From positions 1-24,760 of the forward strand of contig CAZEIM010000040.1 in the NCBI GenBank assembly GCA_964512145.1: 24,760 nt of DNA, written 5' to 3'. Within the stretch, counting starts at the first letter, position 1; each line of letters opens with the position of its first letter. The DNA is from CAYOHR01 sp964512145 (lineage in GTDB: Bacteria > Bacteroidota > Bacteroidia > Flavobacteriales_G > JALEGO01). Under the pieces are notes generated by a model. The model ran no database searches. It was not told where the DNA came from and saw only the letters and a program-made list of their open reading frames with translations. Positions 6,760-14,706 of this stretch are shown in pieces. The position numbers were made by a program, and so were the translations under genes.

Positions 6760-9700
6760 ATGAGTGAAGAGATATTAAAAGCTTTGATGGAGTTATTTGC
6801 TCTTATTTCTAAACAAGATGAAGGCACAAGTTTGGAAGAAAGAGCCTATGTGGAGATGTTTTTAAAACAACAATTATCTGAAAAAAATTACAAAACATAC
6901 CTACAGTTATTTGACGAGTTTTCAGGAGTTTTAGGCGCAAAAAACACGATTGAAATTAAGAGAAAAAGAAACCGAATTGCGATGCTTGATTCGGTTAAAA
7001 CCATAAAAATTTGCGAAAAAATCAATACAACACTGGTATACAAACAAAAAATAATTGTTGTATTACGATTGCTGGAACTCATGAGTTCCAGCAATAAAAA
7101 CAAAGAACATAAACAAGAATTAATTTATACCGTATCAGATGTTTTTAAAATAGAGAAAGATGTTTTGTCTAACATTCATTTGTTTGTTTCTGAACATGAG
7201 CTTCAAACATTAGATGATGTGGTATTTATTAACGATGATTTAGTGTTTGATGAACAAAAACCTAAAAACCACATTTTTCATGAAGGAGCCCGTGGAAATG
7301 TAATGGTGTTAAGAGCCGATGAAGATTTGTGGTTGTTAAAATCAAAAATCACATCTCGTGAAGTACTTATGAATGGATTACCTGTAATACCTCATAATAT
7401 TTATATTTTCTCTAACGGGAGTTCAATAAAATTTCCTTCCGGAAAACCTATTTACTATAGTGATATTACTTCGTTTTTTATCAATTCGTCTATTGATTTT
7501 CATATTGATTTTGAGGCTAGAGATATAGAATACTCCTTTAAAAACGGCACTAAAGCATTACAAAATATTTCAATTCATGAAAACGAAGGGAAGTTAATTG
7601 GTATAATGGGAGGAAGTGGGGCTGGAAAAACTACTTTGTTAAATGCTTTAATGGGCACATACACTTTACAATCGGGATTTGTAAAGATTAATGGGTTAGA
7701 TGTTATTAAAGATAAACAAAAACTGCAGGGAGTTATTGGTTATGTACCTCAGGATGATTTATTAATTGAGGATTTAACTGTATTTCAAAATTTATTTTTT
7801 TCGGCTAAATTATGTTTTGATAATTTAAGCGAAGCAGAAATTGTTGTTTTGGTAAATAAAACCCTTTCTAACTTAGGCTTACTTGATATTAAAGATTTAA
7901 AAGTTGGAAATCCGCTCAATAAAACCATAAGTGGTGGACAAAGGAAAAGATTAAATATTGCGTTGGAGTTAATTCGTGAACCGTCTATTATTTTTTTTGA
8001 TGAACCTACTTCTGGCTTATCTTCTCGGGATTCAGAAAATGTGATGGATTTATTAAGAGAATTGACCTTAAAGGGAAAGTTGGTATTTGTGGTTATACAT
8101 CAGCCTTCGTCTGACATTTATAAAATGTTTGATAAGATAATAATTATGGATGTTGGAGGATATATGATATATTATGGTAATCCAATTGAGGCAGTATCTT
8201 ATTTTAAAAAGTTAGACCATCAAATTAATAGTGATATTTCTGAGTGTCCAAGTTGTGGAAATGTAAATCCGGAGTTAATTTTTAATATTATTGACGCAAA
8301 AGTTGTAGATGAATATGGTAATTTAACAGATGAACGAAAAGTTAGTCCATATCAATGGCGGCTATATTTTGAAGATCATAAATATGTTTTGTCGGCTAAA
8401 AAATCAAACGATACTATTCCTCAAAACTTATTTATTCCAACGTTAGTTAATCAATTTAAGATTTTCACGTTGCGAGATTTTTTATCCAAAATAAGCAATA
8501 AGCAATACATATTAATAAATTTATTGGAAGTACCGGTACTTGGATTTTTTCTTTCATTTATCATTAAATATAATCAAAATCCTTCATCGAATGAATATAT
8601 TTTTCGATTAAACGATAATATCCCTTCCTATTTATTTATGGGAGTAATTGTTTCCTTATTTGTAGGCTTAACGGTAAGTGCTGAAGAAATATACCGAGAT
8701 AAAAAAATTTTAAAACGAGAACAATTTTTAAATTTAAGTAGACATAGTTACCTCCTGTCTAAACTTAGTATTTTATTCTTATTATCGGCTATTCAGTCGT
8801 TTCTTTTTGTACTTATTGGCAATTATGTATTAGAAATTAAAGGCATGCTAATGCCGTATTGGATTATGTTTTTTTCAGTATTCTGTTTGTCAAATTTATT
8901 AGGTTTAAATATTTCTTCGGCATTTAATTCAGCGGTAACTATATATATTATTATTCCATTATTAATTATCCCACAACTCATTTTAGGCGGAGCTTTATTT
9001 TCATATGAAAAAATTAATAAGCTGGCAGGAGGAGGATTTCAGGTCCCTCTTGTAGCAGAATTTATGCCTTCTAGGTGGGCATATGAGGGACTTATGGTTA
9101 AACAATTTAAAGACAACGATTATCAAAAGTCATTTTTTGAATTAGATCAAAAAATAAGTAATTCTTCTGTAAAAAGTCATTATTGGATAACAGATCTTCA
9201 AACAAAAATAGATTATTGCAGAATGAACTTGTTTAATAAAAATGATTCAGTGGTAAAAAATATCAAAAATAACTTAACAGTTATTAAGAATGAATTTGAA
9301 AAAGAGCTAAAAATAAATCCCTTTTTTAAATACAAGAATACGTATTTAATTGATAAAAATTTAGTGGATCAATCTATCTTAGCAGATGTTAAGCTTCAAT
9401 TAGAATTATTAAACATGTACTACGAAAAAGTATATGATACCACATCATATATAAAAGAGAAGTTTTTACTTGGTTTAAAAGATGCTCAACAAAAAGGATA
9501 TTTTGAGAACTTTCGAAATAGCTATTTTAATGAACAAGTTTCCGATATTGTTAAAAAAAATAATTCAAATTTTATTTTTTATAATACAAATTATGAGTTA
9601 ATTCAAGTTATTGATCCAATTTATCAAACCCCCGTTAAACCTGATTATTTTACTTTTAAATACCCATTTTTTATTGCCAAAAAATATTTTTTAAGTCTAA

Positions 9701-9816
9701 CATTGGATACTTATTGGTATAATATCTTATTTTTATGGCTTTATTCGGTTATTTTATATTTTATGTTATATTATGAAATACTTTACAAATTACTACGCAT
9801 ATTTTCTTTTATTTAG
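6760..9816 (+). CDS. ABCG-like ABC transporter, fused ATPase-permease with TerB-like and FHA-like N-terminal regions
   Basis: A 1018-residue fused ABC protein in ABCG order (ATPase before membrane domain). Residues 1-150 are helical and resemble a TerB-type domain (KALMELFALISKQDEGTSLEE; a second copy-like helix pair at 95-135). Residues 165-240 are beta-rich and FHA-like (GNVMVLRADED, then LMNGLPVIPHNIYIF). The ATPase spans about 250-480: Walker A GGSGAGKTT (284-292), Q-loop Gln330, signature SGGQRKR (391-397), Walker B IIFFDE (410-415), H-loop His447. A CPSCG motif (496-500) follows. Membrane segments lie at about 585-603, 623-640, 665-688, 698-720 and 724-746, then a large soluble loop (about 780-960) and a last segment near the C-terminus. 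The substrate is unknown. The 3' end overlaps the next gene by 44 bases, so the following lipoprotein is probably a partner. Confidence 0.85.
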   Translation: MSEEILKALMELFALISKQDEGTSLEERAYVEMFLKQQLSEKNYKTYLQLFDEFSGVLGAKNTIEIKRKRNRIAMLDSVKTIKICEKINTTLVYKQKIIVVLRLLELMSSSNKNKEHKQELIYTVSDVFKIEKDVLSNIHLFVSEHELQTLDDVVFINDDLVFDEQKPKNHIFHEGARGNVMVLRADEDLWLLKSKITSREVLMNGLPVIPHNIYIFSNGSSIKFPSGKPIYYSDITSFFINSSIDFHIDFEARDIEYSFKNGTKALQNISIHENEGKLIGIMGGSGAGKTTLLNALMGTYTLQSGFVKINGLDVIKDKQKLQGVIGYVPQDDLLIEDLTVFQNLFFSAKLCFDNLSEAEIVVLVNKTLSNLGLLDIKDLKVGNPLNKTISGGQRKRLNIALELIREPSIIFFDEPTSGLSSRDSENVMDLLRELTLKGKLVFVVIHQPSSDIYKMFDKIIIMDVGGYMIYYGNPIEAVSYFKKLDHQINSDISECPSCGNVNPELIFNIIDAKVVDEYGNLTDERKVSPYQWRLYFEDHKYVLSAKKSNDTIPQNLFIPTLVNQFKIFTLRDFLSKISNKQYILINLLEVPVLGFFLSFIIKYNQNPSSNEYIFRLNDNIPSYLFMGVIVSLFVGLTVSAEEIYRDKKILKREQFLNLSRHSYLLSKLSILFLLSAIQSFLFVLIGNYVLEIKGMLMPYWIMFFSVFCLSNLLGLNISSAFNSAVTIYIIIPLLIIPQLILGGALFSYEKINKLAGGGFQVPLVAEFMPSRWAYEGLMVKQFKDNDYQKSFFELDQKISNSSVKSHYWITDLQTKIDYCRMNLFNKNDSVVKNIKNNLTVIKNEFEKELKINPFFKYKNTYLIDKNLVDQSILADVKLQLELLNMYYEKVYDTTSYIKEKFLLGLKDAQQKGYFENFRNSYFNEQVSDIVKKNNSNFIFYNTNYELIQVIDPIYQTPVKPDYFTFKYPFFIAKKYFLSLTLDTYWYNILFLWLYSVILYFMLYYEILYKLLRIFSFI
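7068..7095. repeat. Perfect 28-bp palindrome inside the ABC transporter gene
   Basis: The half-site ATTGCTGGAACTCA (7068-7081) is followed immediately by its exact reverse complement (7082-7095), without a spacer. It lies in the coding sequence for residues 103-112 (LLELMSSSN region), and both strands would encode LLELMSSSN. Its role is unknown. Confidence 0.95.
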
Positions 9817-10708
9817 TGCTTTATTTTTTGGTTATGGTTGTGATCAGAATCAAGAAAATAAAGATATTTCAATCAATATACCTCTGGAAATCAATAACAT
9901 TGAAATAGATACTTCTTCTTCCGCGTTTTCTAGTTCAATTAGGCAATATTCAAAGTCCATTCCTTCTCCGGTTGAACTCACAACGTTTATTAAAGAGTCT
10001 GGTGTACAGTATAATAAAACCATTTTACATGACCCCTTATATAAAGATAATTATCTCTCAAACTTAAAACAAGCTTTAAATCTAGGTGTATATGGAGCAG
10101 ACATTACGTATTTAGCTATTCACAAAAAAAGTCGTGAAATTACACCATATTTTGAAGCCGTACGTAATTTAATGCAGGACTTGGAGATACACAAAAAAAT
10201 TGATTTTGAAAGATATAGAAAAATGGCCGAGTCGCCTACGGATTCATTAATCAATGTTTTTTCTCGTGATTTCGACAAAATTAACGATTACTTAATGGAG
10301 AGAAAAAGAGGGGGAGTGTCTTGGTTAATATTGATGGGAGGATGGATTGAAGGCTTATATTTTGTGACATCTGAAAATATAAACGCTTTAAATGCAACAC
10401 AAAAAACCGTAATAGAAGAGAAAATATTAGAACAAAAAATTGTATTAGAGGATTTGTTATTTATGTTAGATACGTATAAAAATGACGATGGATTTGATGA
10501 GCTAAATAGTAAGTTAATCGATTTAAAAAAATCATTCGATAAAGTGCAGGTTTCATATACCGATAATCCAACATCAACAACCGTTGAAAAAGATGACTTT
10601 TTAGTTGTAGAAGATCAAAACAATTCAAATGTGGTGTTAGATGAGGCTTTATTTACAGAAATTGCAGGTAAAGTAAATTCAATTCGAACATTTATTGTAG
10701 AAAATTAA
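9773..10708 (+). CDS. Lipoprotein of unknown function, probable partner of the ABC transporter
   Basis: A 311-residue lipoprotein I cannot assign to a named family. The signal peptide MKYFTNYYAYFLLFSALFFGYGC ends with a lipobox whose Cys is residue 23; the mature protein begins CDQNQENKD. The rest is mostly helical (SNLKQALNLGVYGADITYLAIHKK, then GGVSWLILMGGWIEGLYFVT, then two long helices near the C-terminus). A Ser/Thr/Asn-rich linker is present at about 30-55. The ATG lies within the 3' end of the transporter gene (44-base overlap), which implies translational coupling. An outer- or inner-membrane lipoprotein working with the transporter is an inference from this arrangement only. Its stop codon overlaps the next start by one base. 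Confidence 0.82.
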   Translation: MKYFTNYYAYFLLFSALFFGYGCDQNQENKDISINIPLEINNIEIDTSSSAFSSSIRQYSKSIPSPVELTTFIKESGVQYNKTILHDPLYKDNYLSNLKQALNLGVYGADITYLAIHKKSREITPYFEAVRNLMQDLEIHKKIDFERYRKMAESPTDSLINVFSRDFDKINDYLMERKRGGVSWLILMGGWIEGLYFVTSENINALNATQKTVIEEKILEQKIVLEDLLFMLDTYKNDDGFDELNSKLIDLKKSFDKVQVSYTDNPTSTTVEKDDFLVVEDQNNSNVVLDEALFTEIAGKVNSIRTFIVEN

Positions 10709-11197
10709 TGCAAATGAAGAAATACTATATTTTATTTGTTTTTTGTTCATTGAGTTTCGCTATTAAAACCTTTTCTCAGTGCGATGAAAAAATTAAAGCC
10801 GGTATCGAGAATTACTGTTACAGTAAATTAGGAGATTTTAAGTATTTACACTACTTAAGTTTAAGTAAAGAAATGTATAGGTACGGAGGAGAAAAAGTTG
10901 AGTATAAGCATTTTTTTTCTAAAGGAAGTTATTATGCTATTATTTTACATGAATTGTCTGCTGAAGACAATAAATTGTTTGTTGAAATATACGATTCTCA
11001 TAATAGATTAATAGCCAGTAGTTTTGATAAAAATTCAAAAAAATATTATTCTAAGATTTTATTTCCTTGCAAATCTTCAGAAACTTACANNNNNNNNNNN
11101 NNNNNNNNNNNNNNNNNNNNNNNNNNNNNNNNNNNNNNNNNNNNNNNNNNNNGGAGCTTTAATTGGTTTTGGTCTTCCCAAAAATATAGTAAAGTAA
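10708..11197 (+). CDS. Small secreted protein, interrupted by a 63-N gap
   Basis: Third gene of the transporter operon; its ATG overlaps the previous stop (TAATG), and MKKYYIL at 10714 is an alternative start. The signal peptide (YYILFVFCSLSFAIKTFSQ) is followed by a beta-rich domain: CDEKIKAGIENYCYSKLGDF, then GSYYAIILHELSAEDNKLFVEIYDSHNRLIASS, then PCKSSETY before the gap. After the gap a different frame from 11153 reads GALIGFGLPKNIVK and stops at 11195-11197. This matches the pattern I know from small secreted Bacteroidota proteins of this type, which end in a Cys-Gly-x-x-x-x-GF-like strand. To join the two halves the gap must be one base shorter or two longer than shown. The end coordinate is therefore inferred. 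Function unknown. Confidence 0.62.
11090..11152. other. Run of 63 N
   Basis: Sixty-three unknown bases in the C-terminal part of the small secreted protein gene. The frame on the two sides does not agree with a length of exactly 63, so this may be an estimated gap. Confidence 0.99.
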
Positions 11198-11222
11198 TCT
11201 TTTTCCTTCGAGGACTTTTTTG

Positions 11223-11230
11223 TACATTCG
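11223..11230 (+). promoter_or_regulatory. Possible -7 element (TACATTCG) for the tig-clpP-clpX operon
   Basis: TACATTCG has one mismatch to TAnnTTTG, and TTTT lies exactly 19 bases upstream (11200-11203) where a -33 TTTG is expected. It lies in the 120-base region between the secreted-protein gene and tig, predicting a leader of about 80 bases. This is the only candidate seen for the operon. Confidence 0.4.
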
Positions 11231-11317
11231 CATACTTTTTTTAAAGAAAAAACCAAACACATATTAATCATTTTTTAAAAATGGTTAAGGATGTTTTAAA
11301 TTATAAATTATTAAAAA

Positions 11318-12700
11318 ATGAATATTGTTAAAGAAGAATTGGATAACTTAAATGCTTTATTAAAGCTTACCGTTGAAGAAAAAGATTACATTGAGAAGGT
11401 AGATACTGTTTTAAAAGATTATCGAAAAAAAATGAATATGCCAGGCTTTAGACCAGGTATGGTTCCTATGGGAGTTGTTAAAAAAATGTATGGAGTGGCT
11501 GTAAAAGCCGATGAAATTAATAAAATTCTTAATGATACCGTATATAAATATATTGAGGAAAATAAGATAGATATTTTAGGAAATCCTTTACCAAAAGATG
11601 ATAAGTTAGGCAAAGAAGATTTTGAACATAAAAAAGATTTTGAGTTTTCCTATGAACTGGGACTTTCCCCTCAATTTACCATTGGAATTTCTGATAAGCA
11701 TAAATTTACACATTACACTATTAAAATTGATGACGCTTTAATTGAAAAAAACATCAAAGATTTACGAAGAAGATATGGGATGGTAAAACCTTCTGAAGTT
11801 GTTTCTGAACAGGATATGCTTGTGGTAAATATTACTGAAAAGAACAAAGAAAACGGCATTCAAAAGAAAACGACCATTTACATGGAGTTTATTGAAGATA
11901 ATAAAGAAAAATCAAAATTATTGGGATTAAAGGCGGGAGATAAAGTGGTAGTAAATCCAAAAAAACTTTCAAAAGACGAATCGGATGTTGCTATTATGTT
12001 AGGGGTAAATATAGATCAGCTGAAAAGTGTTAAGGATGAAGCTGATTTAGAGATAATATCTGTACACAACATGGAATTAGCAGAAGAAAACCAAGAGTTA
12101 TTTGATAAAATTTTTGGCCCTGGCAAAGTAAATTCAAAAGAAGAATTTATACAAAAAATGAAGGAAGAATTGGTAGAGGTAATGACTGATTTTTCGAATA
12201 AAAAATTAAAAAAAGATGTTGTAGAGTATTTTATTGATAAATTAAAAATTCAATTACCCGATGGGTTCCTAAAAAAGTGGTTAAAAACAGTTCAAGAAGA
12301 TAAAGAAAATCAGCAAAAAAACATGACCGAGGAGGAATATGAAAAATTCTCAAAGGACATGAAATGGATGCTGGTTGAAAATAAAATTGTAAAAGAAAAT
12401 GAGTTAAATGTTTCATACGAAGAGTTGTCTGCCCATGTTGAGGAGTTACTTAAAAAACAATTTGAATTTTACGGTATACCCATGGTAGAAGGCGAAACTT
12501 TAAAAAAATATGTCAATAATGTGCTTTCGAATGAACAAGAATTAAGAAAAATTTCAGGTGAATTAATAGATAAAAAGTTATATTCGTTGTTTAAAGAAAA
12601 GTTGTCTTTAAAAGAAAAAGAAATGTCTTACGATGAATTTATTAAAGTGTTAAATGAAAAACCTAAGGTAAATTTATTTAGTAAATTGTTTAATATTTAA
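11318..12700 (+). CDS. tig: Trigger factor, ribosome-associated chaperone
   Basis: A 460-residue protein, slightly longer than E. coli trigger factor (432). The ribosome-docking signature GFRPGMVP is at residues 43-50, within an N-terminal domain ending KKMYGVAVKADE. The middle region (about 155-245; EQDMLVVNI, then LLGLKAGDKVVVN) corresponds to the FKBP-like domain, but it is divergent and probably without peptidyl-prolyl isomerase activity, as is common in this phylum. The C-terminal helical arms start with FDKIFGPGKVNSKEEFIQKMKEEL. It binds ribosomal protein L23 at the tunnel exit and shields nascent chains. It is the first gene of the conserved tig-clpP-clpX operon; clpP starts 11 bases after its stop. 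Confidence 0.95.
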   Translation: MNIVKEELDNLNALLKLTVEEKDYIEKVDTVLKDYRKKMNMPGFRPGMVPMGVVKKMYGVAVKADEINKILNDTVYKYIEENKIDILGNPLPKDDKLGKEDFEHKKDFEFSYELGLSPQFTIGISDKHKFTHYTIKIDDALIEKNIKDLRRRYGMVKPSEVVSEQDMLVVNITEKNKENGIQKKTTIYMEFIEDNKEKSKLLGLKAGDKVVVNPKKLSKDESDVAIMLGVNIDQLKSVKDEADLEIISVHNMELAEENQELFDKIFGPGKVNSKEEFIQKMKEELVEVMTDFSNKKLKKDVVEYFIDKLKIQLPDGFLKKWLKTVQEDKENQQKNMTEEEYEKFSKDMKWMLVENKIVKENELNVSYEELSAHVEELLKKQFEFYGIPMVEGETLKKYVNNVLSNEQELRKISGELIDKKLYSLFKEKLSLKEKEMSYDEFIKVLNEKPKVNLFSKLFNI

Positions 12701-12711
12701 AAATATACACT

Positions 12712-13392
12712 ATGTATCCAAAAGATGAATTTAGAAGGTATGCTACCAAACATTTAGGGATTAACAGCCTAAGCCTTGATAAGTACATATCCATTACAAG
12801 CGATTATATTTCGCCTACTATTATTGAAGAGCGACAAATGAATGTTGCTTCAATGGATATTTTTTCAAGATTAATGATGGATAGGATTATTTTTTTAGGC
12901 GTGCCAATTAATGATTATGTTTCCAATATTATTCAGGGTCAGTTGCTTTTTTTAGAGTCGGTTGATTCTAAAAAAGATATTCAAATTTATATTAACAGTC
13001 CTGGCGGAAGTGTTTATGCTGGATTAGGTATATATGATACTATGCAATATATCGCACCACATGTTGCTACTATTTGTACAGGTATGGCAGCCTCTATGGG
13101 TGCAGTTTTAATGTGTGCTGGACAAAAAGGAAAAAGAACGGCACTTAAGCATGCACGAGTAATGATACACCAACCTTTAGGAGGGGCAGAAGGTCAAGCT
13201 TCAGACATTGAAATTACAGCCAGAGAAATTCAAAAACTTAAAAAAGAACTGTACGATATTATTGCTACACATTCTGGACAAACTTACGAAAAAGTATGGG
13301 CAGATAGTGATAGAGATTATTGGATGACATCTGAAGAAGCAAAATCATATGGTATGATTGATGAGGTTCTTTATAGAGAGGCTAAAAAGTAA
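12712..13392 (+). CDS. clpP: ATP-dependent Clp protease proteolytic subunit
   Basis: A 226-residue serine peptidase of the ClpP family. The catalytic triad is visible: Ser128 in GMAASMGAV, His153 in ARVMIHQPLGG, and Asp202 in DRDYWMT. The spacings (25 and 49 residues) equal those of E. coli ClpP. The oligomerisation and substrate-groove element YINSPGGSVYAGLGIYDTM is at 93-111. The N-terminus is about 15-20 residues longer than in E. coli and probably includes a short propeptide. Two rings of seven subunits form the chamber that degrades substrates unfolded by ClpX, encoded directly downstream (ATG 9 bases after this stop). Confidence 0.97.
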   Translation: MYPKDEFRRYATKHLGINSLSLDKYISITSDYISPTIIEERQMNVASMDIFSRLMMDRIIFLGVPINDYVSNIIQGQLLFLESVDSKKDIQIYINSPGGSVYAGLGIYDTMQYIAPHVATICTGMAASMGAVLMCAGQKGKRTALKHARVMIHQPLGGAEGQASDIEITAREIQKLKKELYDIIATHSGQTYEKVWADSDRDYWMTSEEAKSYGMIDEVLYREAKK

Positions 13393-13401
13393 TTGCCTAA
13401 C

Positions 13402-14640
13402 ATGTCAAAAACCATTCAAAATACTTGTTCTTTTTGTGGCAGAGACAAAAAAAACGTTCAAATACTGATTGCTGGTTTAACGGGTCATATTTGCAACGAT
13501 TGTGTTCAGGCAGCTGAAAGTATTTTAAAAGAAGAATTAAATCGAAAAAGTCAGTTTTCTGCTGTAGAAAGCTTTCAAAAATTTAAGCCTAAAGAAATTA
13601 AACTTATACTGGATGAGTATGTAATAGGACAGGATGATGCTAAGAAAATTCTGTCTGTAGCTGTTTATAATCATTACAAAAGGATATCACAGCCTACGCA
13701 TCCAGAGGAAGTCGAAATAGAAAAATCAAATATTATTTTAGTTGGCGAAACCGGTACCGGAAAAACGCTATTAGCTAAAACTATAGCTAAATTATTAAAG
13801 GTGCCTTTTTGTATTGCAGATGCAACTGTTTTTACAGAAGCTGGTTATGTTGGAGAGGATGTAGAGAACGTGTTAACCCGATTGTTGCAGGCAGCTGATT
13901 ATGATGTAGCAGCGGCTGAAAGAGGGATTGTTTTTATTGATGAAATAGATAAAATTGCTCGTAAAAGTGATAATTCATCTATTACTCGAGATGTTAGTGG
14001 TGAAGGAGTTCAACAAGCCTTATTGAAGTTGGTAGAGGGTTCTGTAGTTAATGTTCCCCCACAAGGTGGTCGAAAGCATCCAGATCAAAAAATGATACAA
14101 GTAAATACTAAAAATATATTATTTATTTGTGGTGGTGCTTTTATGGGGATAGATAAAATTATTTCCCGAAGAATGAATGTTGGCAAGTTAGGATTTTCGG
14201 CTAAAGACTCAATACAAGAGCATACTGATAAACAAAATATTTTAAAAAACATTTCATCTTCTGATTTACGTTCTTTTGGACTTATTCCTGAGTTGATTGG
14301 AAGATTCCCTGTAGTTACATACTTAAACCCATTAGATAAAGCTTCATTAACTAGAATTTTAACAGAGCCTAAAAATTCTATTATTAAACAATATATAAAA
14401 TTGTTTGAAATGGAAAAAATTACATTAACGTTTGAAAAGGAAGCATTAGAGTTTATTGTAGATAAAGCAGTAGATTTAAATTTAGGTGCTAGAGGTTTGC
14501 GTTCTATCTGCGAAAGCATTATGACAGATGCTATGTATGAATTGCCCTCTGAAACGAATATTAAAAATTTTACAGTATCTAAATCTTATGCCCAAGAAAA
14601 GTTTAATTCTACTGATATAGAAAAATTAAAAGTAGCTTAA
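13402..14640 (+). CDS. clpX: ATP-dependent Clp protease ATP-binding subunit ClpX
   Basis: A 412-residue AAA+ unfoldase. I chose the ATG at 13402; an in-frame TTG at 13393 directly follows the clpP stop but adds only three residues. The C4 zinc-binding domain has Cys9, Cys12, Cys31 and Cys34. The AAA+ module follows: Walker A GETGTGKT (115-122), pore loop GYVG (148-151), Walker B IVFIDEID (176-183), second pore loop RKH (224-226), an LGF loop (KLGFSAKDS) that should dock on ClpP, and the sensor-2 motif GARGLRS near the C-terminus. All elements of an active ClpX are present. It selects substrates by terminal tags, unfolds them and feeds ClpP. It is the last gene of the operon, convergent with the sulP gene 66 bases away. 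Confidence 0.97.
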   Translation: MSKTIQNTCSFCGRDKKNVQILIAGLTGHICNDCVQAAESILKEELNRKSQFSAVESFQKFKPKEIKLILDEYVIGQDDAKKILSVAVYNHYKRISQPTHPEEVEIEKSNIILVGETGTGKTLLAKTIAKLLKVPFCIADATVFTEAGYVGEDVENVLTRLLQAADYDVAAAERGIVFIDEIDKIARKSDNSSITRDVSGEGVQQALLKLVEGSVVNVPPQGGRKHPDQKMIQVNTKNILFICGGAFMGIDKIISRRMNVGKLGFSAKDSIQEHTDKQNILKNISSSDLRSFGLIPELIGRFPVVTYLNPLDKASLTRILTEPKNSIIKQYIKLFEMEKITLTFEKEALEFIVDKAVDLNLGARGLRSICESIMTDAMYELPSETNIKNFTVSKSYAQEKFNSTDIEKLKVA

Positions 14641-14654
14641 GCACCTAATTACTT

Positions 14655-14680
14655 TTCTTATACTAAGAACATACTTTTTT
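14655..14680 (+). terminator. Weak hairpin plus T-run after clpX
   Basis: TTCTTA and TAAGAA form a 6-bp stem around a 3-base loop (14655-14669), and a run of six T follows at 14675-14680 after a 5-base gap. The stem is AT-rich and short, so this may be only a weak terminator for clpX; the converging sulP gene ends 26 bases later. Confidence 0.3.
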
Positions 14681-14706
14681 AATCATAACCATTACAAGGT
14701 GTTTTT

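Noticed and set aside
11153..11244. Continuation of the secreted protein in its original frame after the 63-N gap
   Set aside because: The tail is rich in Phe, Trp and Ser with no family resemblance, while the other frame gives a typical short C-terminal end.
13393..13401. TTG start for ClpX
   Set aside because: It adds only three residues ahead of a normal ATG-led ClpX N-terminus; the ATG at 13402 is preferred.
14641..14706. CACCT and AGGTG as arms of a long stem between clpX and sulP
   Set aside because: The arms are five bases long and about 50 bases apart, which is not meaningful.
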